Shown: positions 1 through 5,489 of the stretch, piece by piece
Layout of the letters: every line of letters begins with the position of its first letter
Position numbering within the stretch: position 1 is the first letter of the stretch
Assembly: GCF_019414865.1 (NCBI RefSeq)
Contig: NZ_DXLG01000105.1
Coordinates: 1-5,588, forward strand
Length of the DNA stretch: 5,588 nucleotides
Reading direction: 5' to 3'
DNA from: Veillonella sp.
Lineage (GTDB): Bacteria; Bacillota; Negativicutes; Veillonellales; Veillonellaceae
Notes under the pieces: model-generated
Seen by the model: only the letters and a program-made list of their open reading frames with translations
Databases searched by the model: none
What the model was told of the DNA's origin: nothing
Made by a program: the position numbers and the translations under genes

Positions 1-40
1 ATTATATACAAAAGAGGCACCCTCGAAAGGGTGCCTCTTA
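1..40 (-). terminator. Intrinsic terminator of the PFOR gene
   Basis: On the minus strand an 11-bp perfect stem (12-22 paired with 29-39, core AGAGGCACCC / GGGTGCCTCT) closes on a TTTCGA loop, which can be read as a UUCG tetraloop with one more U-A pair. It is followed by CTCTTTTGTATATAAT, a U-rich tail. The hairpin begins 26 nt after the PFOR stop codon, the expected place for a rho-independent terminator. The plus-strand side has only a weak T-rich tail (TTATTAGTTCTT), so termination of a transcript entering from the left is possible but less certain. A small palindrome, CGTTAAATAACG at 53-64, lies between stop codon and terminator and has no obvious role. Confidence 0.9.
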
Positions 41-66
41 TTAGTTCTTAGTCGTTAAATAACGAA

Positions 67-3000
67 TTATTTTACGTCTTCGAAACCTTTTTGTAAGCGA
101 ACATAGCTTAAGCGACGATCTTTAGCGTCTTGTTCAGTTTTAGCGAACAATTCTTCTGCAACATCTGGAGCTGCTTTAGCCAAGGAAGCGTAACGAACTT
201 CACCTTTAAGGAAGTCTTGGAAGTTTTCAGTTGGTTCTTTGGAATCCAAGGAGAATGGATTTTTACCTTCTTCTTTAAGTTGAGGGTTGTATCTGTAAAG
301 ATCCCAGTAACCAGCTGCAACTGCTTTACGTTGTTCTTCTTGAGCTTTACCCATACCAGCTTTGATACCATGGTTGATACATGGGCTGTAAGCGATGATC
401 AAGGAAGGACCTGGATATGCTTCAGCTTCTGCAACAGCTTTCATCAATTGGTTTTTATCTGCACCCATAGCTACTTGTGCTACGTATACATAACCATAAG
501 ACATAGCCATCATGCCAAGGTCTTTTTTCTTAGTACGTTTACCAGAAGCTGCGAATTGAGCAACTGCTGCGATATTAGTGGATTTGGAAGCTTGACCACC
601 AGTGTTGGAGTATACTTCAGTATCGAATACGAAGATGTTGATGTCTTCGCCAGAAGCTAATACATGGTCAACACCGCCGAAGCCGATATCGTATGCCCAG
701 CCGTCACCACCGAAGATCCAGTGGGAACGTTTGATCAAGAATTGTTTTTTCTCAAGAATTTCTTTCAATTCTGGAGTTGTAGCACCTTCAGCTTCGATAG
801 CTGCTACTAAACGTTCGGAACGTTGACGAGTTGCTGCACCAAGGTTAGCAAATTCAATCCATTGTTCCAAAGCTTCTTTCAATTCGCCTGTAGCAGTTTC
901 TACAGCTTTAGCAGCTAATTCTACTAATTGTTGACGAATTTTCTTAACGCCGATGTACATACCATAACCATACTCAGCATTATCTTCGAACAAGGAGTTT
1001 GCCCAAGAAGGACCTTGACCTTGTTGGTTAGTTGTGTATGGAGATGCAGGCATGGAAGCACCCCAGATGGAGGAACAACCAGTTGCATTGGCAATCATCA
1101 TGCGGTCGCCGAACAATTGAGTTAACAATTTAGCGTAAGGAGTTTCACCACAACCTGCGCAAGCACCGGAGAACTCGAACAATGGTTGTTCGAATTGGGA
1201 ACCTTTAACAGTTTCCTTCTTCATAGGGTTTTCTTTTACAGGAAGGTTAACACCGTAGTTCCATGCTTCAGCTTGTTCGATTTCGGAATCGATGGAAGTC
1301 ATTACGATAGCTTTGCCTTTAGGAGCTGGACAGATATCAACACAGTTACCGCAACCCAAGCAATCTAATGGGGATACTGCAATACGGAATTGAAGATCTT
1401 TAGCGCCCAATGCAGGGATTGTATCGAAATGTTCTGGAGCTGCAGCCACTTCTGCTTCAGTTGCCAAGATTGGACGAATTGTAGCATGTGGACATACGAA
1501 GGAACATTGGTTACATTGGATACAGTTTTCTGGTAACCATTTTGGAACGAACAATGCAGGACCGCGTTTTTCGAATTTAGCAGTACCAGCAGGTAATGTA
1601 CCATCTTCGTAACCAGCAAATGTGGATACAGGAAGATCATAACCAGCTTGTGCATTGATTGGTTGTGCAATGTTTTGAACGAAGGATGGGCAAGATTCGC
1701 AACCAGGTTTAACTGCGTGGCCGCCTTCATCAACAGCGTTTTTCCAGTCAGCAGGAACATCTACTTTTACCAAAGCGTTAACACCTTGATCGATAGCAGC
1801 GTTGTTCATGTCAACGATATTTTGACCTTTTTTACCGTAAGAAGTTACTACGGATTCTTTAAGGTATTTAACAGCGTCATCTACAGGGATGATTTCAGTC
1901 AATTTGAAGAATGCAGCTTGAGTTACCATGTTGATACGACCGCCCAAACCGATTTCGGAAGCGATTTTCGCAGCATTGATGATGTAGAAGTTCAATTCTT
2001 TTTCTGCGATTTGACGACGTAATTTAGCAGGTAAATGTTCGTTCAATTCTTCAGGAGACCAAGTACAGTTCAACAAGAATGTACCGCCTTTTTTGATACC
2101 GCGAATCAAGTCGTATTCATGTACGTAAGATTGACGGTGACATGCTACGAATTGAGGTTCAGTTACCAAGTATGGCAAGTTGATTGGGTTTTTACCAAAA
2201 CGAAGGTGAGACATTGTTACGCCACCAGATTTTTTGGAGTCGTAATCGAAGTATGCTTGAGCATACATGTCAGTGTGGTCACCGATGATTTTGATAGCGG
2301 ATTTATTCGCACCTACAGTACCGTCAGAACCGAAGCCCCAGAATTTACATTCAGTCAAACCAGGAGTTTCAACTTCTACGCCTTCAGCACGATCCAAGGA
2401 CAAGAATGTAACATCATCATTGATACCCAATGTGAAGAATTTCTTGCCGTTTTCAGCAGCCAAGTTATCGAATACAGATACGATGTCTGCAGGGATAACG
2501 TCTTTGGAGCTCAAACCATAACGACCAGCGATAACTTTTACGTTACGGCCACCATCGATTACAGCAGCTTGTACGTCCAAGAACAATGGTTCAGCCAAAG
2601 CGCCTGGTTCTTTAGTACGGTCAAGAACCGCAATGCGTTCTACTGTTTGAGGAAGAGCTTTCAACAAACGATCTGTTGCGAATGGACGGAACAAGTGAAC
2701 GTTGATGAAACCAACTTTACGGCCCAATTTGTTTAAGTAGTCAACAGTGGATTGAACTACTTGAGCGGAGGAACCCATAGTTACGATTACGTCAGTTGCA
2801 TCAGGAGCACCATGGTAGTTGAACAATTGGTAGTTAGTACCAGCCAATTTGTTAACTTCGTTCATGTAATGTTCTACAACGTCAGGAACGTTCAAGTAGA
2901 ATTTGTTGGATGCTTCGCGATGTTGGAAGTAAACGTCAGGGTTTTCTGCAGTACCACGAGTTACAGGAGCATCTGGGTTCAAAGCATTTTTACGGAAAGC

Positions 3001-3603
3001 TTTAACAGCGTCCATGTCTACTAATGGTTTCAAATCTTCATAGTCCCAGATTTCAATTTTTTGAATTTCATGGGATGTACGGAAACCGTCGAAGAAGTTG
3101 ATGAATGGTACACGAGTTTTAATAGCTGTCAAGTGAGCTACAGCGGACAAGTCCATTACTTCTTGTACGGAGGATTCAGCAAGCATAGCGCAGCCAGCTG
3201 CACGAGCAGCCATTACGTCTTGATGGTCACCGAAGATAGCCAAAGCGTGTGCAGCCAATGCACGAGCAGCTACTTGGAATACACCTGGAAGTAATTCGCC
3301 TGCTACTTTGTATAAGTTAGGAAGCATCAATAACAAACCTTGGGAAGATGTGAAAGTTGTTGTTAATGCACCAGCTTGTAAAGAACCGTGAGTTGCGGCA
3401 GCAGCACCTGCTTCAGATTGCATTTCTACAACTTGAACAGTGTTGCCGAAGATGTTTTTACGACCAGACGCAGCCCATTCGTCAATGTGTTCTGGCATTG
3501 GGGAAGATGGAGTGATTGGGTAAATCGCAGCAACTTCTGTAAAACCATAAGAAACGTGAGCAGCCGCTTGGTTGCCGTCCATAGTTTTAAATTTACGACT
3601 CAT
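67..3603 (-). CDS. nifJ: Pyruvate:ferredoxin (flavodoxin) oxidoreductase, single-chain
   Basis: This cytoplasmic enzyme oxidatively decarboxylates pyruvate with CoA to acetyl-CoA and CO2, passing two electrons to ferredoxin or flavodoxin. The 1178 residues follow the order of the homodimeric Desulfovibrio africanus enzyme. The N-terminal domain has YPITPSS at 28-34 with Thr31, TPP-contacting Glu64 and pyruvate-binding Arg114. Domains II and III follow to about 630. A two-cluster ferredoxin domain has CxxCxxCxxxCP at Cys694/697/700/704 and again at Cys748/751/754/758. The TPP domain carries GGDGWAYDIG near 965-974 and DTEVYSNTGG at 994-1003. Proximal-cluster ligands are Cys815, Cys818, Cys843 and Cys1075. 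All these residues are present, so the enzyme should be active. The ATG at 3603 has AAGGAGG at 3614-3620, 10 nt upstream, and the protein begins at the usual family start. Arg codons checked are CGT, unlike the more mixed use in the neighbouring regulator, suggesting high expression. It appears monocistronic. The symbol por is equally used; nothing here implies nitrogen fixation. Confidence 0.97.
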   Translation of the reverse strand: MSRKFKTMDGNQAAAHVSYGFTEVAAIYPITPSSPMPEHIDEWAASGRKNIFGNTVQVVEMQSEAGAAAATHGSLQAGALTTTFTSSQGLLLMLPNLYKVAGELLPGVFQVAARALAAHALAIFGDHQDVMAARAAGCAMLAESSVQEVMDLSAVAHLTAIKTRVPFINFFDGFRTSHEIQKIEIWDYEDLKPLVDMDAVKAFRKNALNPDAPVTRGTAENPDVYFQHREASNKFYLNVPDVVEHYMNEVNKLAGTNYQLFNYHGAPDATDVIVTMGSSAQVVQSTVDYLNKLGRKVGFINVHLFRPFATDRLLKALPQTVERIAVLDRTKEPGALAEPLFLDVQAAVIDGGRNVKVIAGRYGLSSKDVIPADIVSVFDNLAAENGKKFFTLGINDDVTFLSLDRAEGVEVETPGLTECKFWGFGSDGTVGANKSAIKIIGDHTDMYAQAYFDYDSKKSGGVTMSHLRFGKNPINLPYLVTEPQFVACHRQSYVHEYDLIRGIKKGGTFLLNCTWSPEELNEHLPAKLRRQIAEKELNFYIINAAKIASEIGLGGRINMVTQAAFFKLTEIIPVDDAVKYLKESVVTSYGKKGQNIVDMNNAAIDQGVNALVKVDVPADWKNAVDEGGHAVKPGCESCPSFVQNIAQPINAQAGYDLPVSTFAGYEDGTLPAGTAKFEKRGPALFVPKWLPENCIQCNQCSFVCPHATIRPILATEAEVAAAPEHFDTIPALGAKDLQFRIAVSPLDCLGCGNCVDICPAPKGKAIVMTSIDSEIEQAEAWNYGVNLPVKENPMKKETVKGSQFEQPLFEFSGACAGCGETPYAKLLTQLFGDRMMIANATGCSSIWGASMPASPYTTNQQGQGPSWANSLFEDNAEYGYGMYIGVKKIRQQLVELAAKAVETATGELKEALEQWIEFANLGAATRQRSERLVAAIEAEGATTPELKEILEKKQFLIKRSHWIFGGDGWAYDIGFGGVDHVLASGEDINIFVFDTEVYSNTGGQASKSTNIAAVAQFAASGKRTKKKDLGMMAMSYGYVYVAQVAMGADKNQLMKAVAEAEAYPGPSLIIAYSPCINHGIKAGMGKAQEEQRKAVAAGYWDLYRYNPQLKEEGKNPFSLDSKEPTENFQDFLKGEVRYASLAKAAPDVAEELFAKTEQDAKDRRLSYVRLQKGFEDVK

Positions 3604-3613
3604 GTGATTATTG

Positions 3614-3620
3614 CCTCCTT
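3614..3620 (-). promoter_or_regulatory. Strong Shine-Dalgarno site of PFOR
   Basis: AAGGAGG on the minus strand is a near-perfect anti-16S complement, 10 nt before the ATG at 3603. It fixes the start codon. Its first two bases also belong to the right arm of a weak 7-bp inverted repeat (3619-3625 with 3646-3652). Confidence 0.88.
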
Positions 3621-3652
3621 AAGCATTTAGCAAAAATAGAACACTTGCTTAA
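3619..3652 (-). promoter_or_regulatory. Possible leader hairpin touching the PFOR ribosome site
   Basis: On the minus strand TTAAGCA (3652-3646) can pair with TGCTTAA (3625-3619) across a 20-nt loop. The right arm runs into the ribosome-binding site. The left arm could instead pair, five base pairs, with TTGCT inside the loop, so two pairings compete. If the proximal promoter is used, the stem would sit at the very 5' end of the mRNA, where it might protect the transcript. The stem is A/T-rich and the loop long, so it is weak; a chance match is quite possible. Confidence 0.25.
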
Positions 3653-3658
3653 TCTATC

Positions 3659-3687
3659 ATTATGTTTAGGAATAACAACCATTACAA
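3659..3687 (-). promoter_or_regulatory. nifJ: Candidate proximal PFOR promoter (P2)
   Basis: Minus-strand TTGTAA (3687-3682, 4/6 to the -35 consensus) and CATAAT (3664-3659, 5/6 to the -10) are separated by exactly 17 bp. Initiation would fall near 3652, giving a leader of about 50 nt. The long palindrome centred at 3726 would then lie around -74, with its nearer half around -61, a typical distance for LysR-type activator sites. The call rests on sequence match and spacing only. Confidence 0.45.
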
Positions 3688-3705
3688 ACTTGCGCACATG
3701 AAAAA

Positions 3706-3746
3706 ATAATGCAATAATATATATGTTATATATAATATGGCATTAT
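3706..3746. repeat. 41-bp imperfect palindrome, candidate operator
   Basis: Positions 3706-3724 pair with 3728-3746 around a 3-nt centre (GTT); 17 of 19 positions match, the exceptions being 3713/3739 and 3717/3735. Both outer ends read ATAATGC inward (ATAATGCAATAATAT at 3706-3720; ATAATGCCATATTAT on the minus strand, 3746-3732). The second copy is itself a dyad, ATAAT-N5-ATTAT, fitting the T-N11-A pattern of LysR-family sites. The palindrome overlaps the distal PFOR promoter, its right inner dyad filling the spacer between -10 and -35. Much of the inner pairing is alternating AT, so the GC-containing outer 7 bp are the more informative part. Confidence 0.6.
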
Positions 3747-3753
3747 GTGTGAA
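3725..3753 (-). promoter_or_regulatory. nifJ: Candidate distal PFOR promoter (P1)
   Basis: Minus-strand TTCACA (3753-3748, 5/6) and TATAAC (3730-3725, 5/6) are 17 bp apart, a good sigma-70/SigA match. Initiation near 3718 would give a leader of about 115 nt. The -10 box lies at the centre of the 41-bp palindrome and the spacer contains a dyad, so a protein bound there would compete with RNA polymerase. It is a slightly better consensus match than P2; both may be used. Confidence 0.5.
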
Positions 3754-3760
3754 CATACTT

Positions 3761-3775
3761 TTGTATTGGGCACAA
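3761..3775. promoter_or_regulatory. Candidate LysR-type box between divergent promoters
   Basis: TTGT-N7-ACAA is a 15-bp interrupted dyad containing T-N11-A. It lies between the -35 boxes of the distal PFOR promoter (3748-3753) and the regulator promoter (3798-3803). Its centre, 3768, is about -65 from the predicted regulator start and about -50 from the distal PFOR start, close to the usual recognition-site position in this family. The arms are only 4 bp, so the sequence alone is weak; position is the main argument. It does not fit the 18-bp Rex operator spacing. Confidence 0.35.
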
Positions 3776-3797
3776 CCATAATTCCTAATATCATAAC

Positions 3798-3826
3798 TTG
3801 ATATAGCCCTATATGCACATTATAAC
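3798..3826 (+). promoter_or_regulatory. Candidate promoter of the LysR-family gene
   Basis: TTGATA (3798-3803, 5/6) and TATAAC (3821-3826, 5/6) are separated by 17 bp. Initiation near 3833 would give a leader of about 155 nt. This is the best match I found on the plus strand of the intergenic region; nothing closer to the ATG has both boxes at good spacing. Two dyads overlap it directly (3801-3814 and 3815-3830), suggesting control at this promoter. Confidence 0.5.
3801..3814. repeat. Perfect dyad in regulator promoter spacer
   Basis: ATATAG-CC-CTATAT is a perfect inverted repeat with 6-bp arms. It overlaps the end of the predicted -35 box and most of the spacer of the plus-strand promoter, and directly abuts the next dyad. 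A role as operator is inferred from position. Confidence 0.4.
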
Positions 3827-3830
3827 GTGC
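3815..3830. repeat. 16-bp dyad covering the regulator -10 box
   Basis: GCACATTATAACGTGC matches its own reverse complement at 7 of 8 pairs, with one A/C mismatch. The -10 box TATAAC at 3821-3826 lies inside it. A protein bound here would block the promoter, as expected of a repressor or of negative autoregulation. GCAC-N8-GTGC is not a site I can assign to a named family. Confidence 0.45.
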
Positions 3831-3899
3831 TGGGCCCTATCAACGCAACACATACAGTGACTGTCGCTTTGCCAATATTGCTATCCATGCTTTACATAA

Positions 3900-3931
3900 A
3901 GTAATAGCTAATTGCGTTATAGTAATAACTA
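3900..3931. repeat. Two 11-bp direct repeats, 21-bp period
   Basis: AGTAATAGCTA at 3900-3910 and AGTAATAACTA at 3921-3931 differ at one base. The 21-bp period is two helical turns, so the copies face the same side of the DNA. The second copy also lies in a short inverted repeat, ATAGT-AATA-ACTAT (3919-3932). A shortened third copy, AGTATAG, starts at 3941. These lie in the presumed leader 58-89 bp before the regulator ATG. They resemble paired sites for an oligomeric regulator, but A/T richness makes chance similarity easier. Confidence 0.4.
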
Positions 3932-3988
3932 TTCTCATTTAGTATAGGTCACTTCCCATAACCAGATTTTATTTTTAGGGGGTTAATT

Positions 3989-4912
3989 ATGGATTTTCAT
4001 CATTTGAAATACTTCGTTGAAGTAGCTGATCAAAAAAGCTTTAGTAAAGCTGCGCGGAATTTGCACATCTCCCAATCCGCTATCAGCCGTACTATTAAAG
4101 CTTTAGAAGACGAACTTGGTGTTGTTCTCTTCATGCGTAATGCTAAATCTGTAGAACTTACTGATGGGGGTACCATCTTCTTAACCCACGCAAAACGCGT
4201 AGTATTCATGTTTGAACATCTAAAAACTGATTTTGAAAACGAGTTTCGTTTGGAGCAAGGTTCCATTAGAATTGGTATTCCACCAATTACCGATGCACCT
4301 ATCTTCGCTCAGCTTTTAGGGGAGTTCAAAAAAGTATATCCACAAATTGAATTAGAACTTTATGAACAAGGTTCTAAAAAAGTTGAGATTAGTGTTCAAG
4401 AAGGCTTGATTGATATTGGTATCATTTGTACGAAACCAAATCCAAAAGAATTTGAGTCCTTCTACCTCACTAGTGATCCGCTTTCCGTTATCGTTCCAAT
4501 ATCTAGCCCTCTTGCGAAAGAAAAAGAGATTCGTTTAGAAATGCTAGCTGATGAGTCTTTCGTATTACACAAAGATGACTTTAATTTGCATGACGAAATC
4601 ATCAAAGCTTGTAAACATACAGGTTTTCAACCTCATATCGTATTTGAAACTAGCCAACGTGATCTTATGTTGCAAACAGTTAGTGCAGACCTTGCCATCG
4701 CATTGTTACCATCTCGTCTCTGCCCTGAGGCAGGTGAAAATACAGAGGTTGGTTCCAAGGTCGTTGTACGACCACTTGTACCAGAAATTATTCATACACT
4801 TTATGTTATTTGGAAAAAAGGTCATTACCTCTCCCACGCTTCTCGCTTGTGGTTAGACTTTGTAAATTCAAAATTACCATTACCTGGATTACAACTTGAG
4901 GATCGTCAATAA
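3989..4912 (+). CDS. LysR-type transcriptional regulator
   Basis: This is a DNA-binding regulator of normal family length (307 aa). The N-terminal winged helix-turn-helix spans about 1-60, with the typical pattern SFSKAARNLHISQSAISR at 17-34 followed by a linker helix rich in Leu, Phe and charged residues (about 62-90). The effector-binding domain runs from about 91 (GSIRIGIPP) to 295. The IGIPP opening, the GSKKVEISVQEGLIDIGI stretch and the late ALLPSRLC motif recall the MleR/CidR-like subgroup, but I cannot name the effector. Cys147, Cys208 and Cys245 are present; a redox role is only a possibility. The ATG has AGGGGG at 3977-3982, 6 nt upstream. It is transcribed divergently from PFOR, the arrangement in which LysR-type regulators commonly control the neighbour and themselves. 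Its last base is shared with the start of the next gene, so the two form an operon. Confidence 0.95.
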   Translation: MDFHHLKYFVEVADQKSFSKAARNLHISQSAISRTIKALEDELGVVLFMRNAKSVELTDGGTIFLTHAKRVVFMFEHLKTDFENEFRLEQGSIRIGIPPITDAPIFAQLLGEFKKVYPQIELELYEQGSKKVEISVQEGLIDIGIICTKPNPKEFESFYLTSDPLSVIVPISSPLAKEKEIRLEMLADESFVLHKDDFNLHDEIIKACKHTGFQPHIVFETSQRDLMLQTVSADLAIALLPSRLCPEAGENTEVGSKVVVRPLVPEIIHTLYVIWKKGHYLSHASRLWLDFVNSKLPLPGLQLEDRQ

Positions 4913-5340
4913 TGAATAAACCATCTGGGCTCGCATCTAAATTGCGGGCCCTTTTGAAAGCTAAAGAAACACCCATGTGGGGCGTTATTATCGTGCTGGT
5001 CATTGTTATAATCTTCCAGCAAATACAAATTTCAGAACTACAATGGCGTGTCGATGAAGACCACGATGGTTCTTCCGTTGATAGTGTAGCTGGTCGCCTT
5101 TACATTCTAGAAGGGATGGCTAATAAACATAGCGACCAACTGGATGGTATCTTTAAAGACATTCGCCAATTACAAAACGACGGTGCCAAGTACGACTGGG
5201 AACTGAAACAACTACAATGGTTACACCCAGAACTCAAAGTGCAACCACCAGAAGCTAACCCTTCCCCATTCAAATCGACGGATTTAAACCTCGATATGAA
5301 TCCTGGGAAAGTGCCGGATGTAACAAAACAAAGTCAATAA
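4912..5340 (+). CDS. Small single-pass membrane protein, unknown function
   Basis: The 142-aa product is not one I recognise. Residues 1-20 are basic (Lys3, Lys10, Arg12, Lys16, Lys18), followed by a hydrophobic segment at about 22-38 (core WGVIIVLVIVIIF). By the positive-inside rule the N-terminus is cytoplasmic and the rest outside. No signal-peptidase or lipobox motif is evident. Residues 39-104 are polar with regularly spaced hydrophobics (Leu43, Val56, Leu63, Leu66, Leu77, Ile80, Ile84, Leu87, Leu98, Leu101), suggesting amphipathic or coiled-coil helix. The tail, about 105-142, is rich in Pro, Asn and Asp and probably disordered. The ATG overlaps the regulator's TAA by one base (TAATG), with GAGG at 4898-4901, 10 nt upstream, indicating translational coupling. 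The ATG at Met22 would cut off the basic leader and is less likely. A link to the regulator's signal or to the envelope is possible but unproven. Confidence 0.82.
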   Translation: MNKPSGLASKLRALLKAKETPMWGVIIVLVIVIIFQQIQISELQWRVDEDHDGSSVDSVAGRLYILEGMANKHSDQLDGIFKDIRQLQNDGAKYDWELKQLQWLHPELKVQPPEANPSPFKSTDLNLDMNPGKVPDVTKQSQ

Positions 5341-5355
5341 AGAAATCAGGAATAA

Positions 5356-5426
5356 ATAAAAGCACCTTATACCTACACAAAAGTCATCACAAATGACTCT
5401 TCTCATAGGATATAAGGTGCTTTTAT
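5356..5426. terminator. Two-tier bidirectional terminator hairpin
   Basis: A perfect 16-bp stem (5356-5371 with 5411-5426, core AAAAGCACCTTAT / ATAAGGTGCTTTT) continues after a 1-nt bulge at 5410 for four more pairs (5372-5375 with 5406-5409). Inside its 30-nt loop is a second perfect 6-bp hairpin, AGTCAT / ATGACT (5382-5387 with 5393-5398), with loop CACAA. The plus strand ends GGTGCTTTTATCATTATTCTTTT and begins 15 nt after the membrane-protein stop, ending the regulator operon. The minus strand ends GGTGCTTTTATTTATT, so it can also stop a gene arriving from the right. That suits the partial minus-strand frame ending at 5490. Confidence 0.85.
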
Positions 5427-5489
5427 CATTATTCTTTTATAGATTTAATTACTCGTTTTCCCATACGTCTCTGCAATGACGAATTGCTT

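Noticed and set aside
1365..1760. Minus-strand alternate frame of 131 codons inside PFOR
   Set aside because: It is a shifted reading of the ferredoxin domain, which is intact in the main frame, with no sign of a frameshift.
2035..2736. Long plus-strand open frame of 233 codons opposite PFOR, with other shorter ones at 130-660 and 1648-2022
   Set aside because: They lie antisense to conserved PFOR codons, have Phe/Ser/Val/Cys-heavy composition typical of the reverse complement of a biased gene, and lack ribosome sites and domains.
3761..3775. Rex (NADH-responsive repressor) operator
   Set aside because: TTGT and ACAA ends are present but the dyad is 15 bp, not 18 bp, and the inner bases do not match the usual TTGTGA/TTGTTA arms.
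3806..3840. GCCCTAT direct repeat at 3806-3812 and 3834-3840
   Set aside because: Only 7 bp, not helically phased (28 bp apart), and flanking bases do not match.
3854..3864. ACAGT-G-ACTGT dyad in the regulator leader
   Set aside because: Five-base arms of this kind are expected by chance in a 385-bp region, and it lies on no predicted promoter.
3604..3988. Riboswitch, small RNA gene or tRNA in the intergenic region
   Set aside because: No recognisable aptamer core, no terminator hairpin with a T run, and no cloverleaf on either strand.
4551..4856. Second plus-strand frame inside the LysR-type gene
   Set aside because: The regulator frame is continuous and conserved in pattern; the alternate frame has no start signal or recognisable content.
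4806..5003. Minus-strand open frame across the regulator/membrane-protein junction
   Set aside because: It is antisense to two well-supported genes, only 65 codons long, with no supporting signal.
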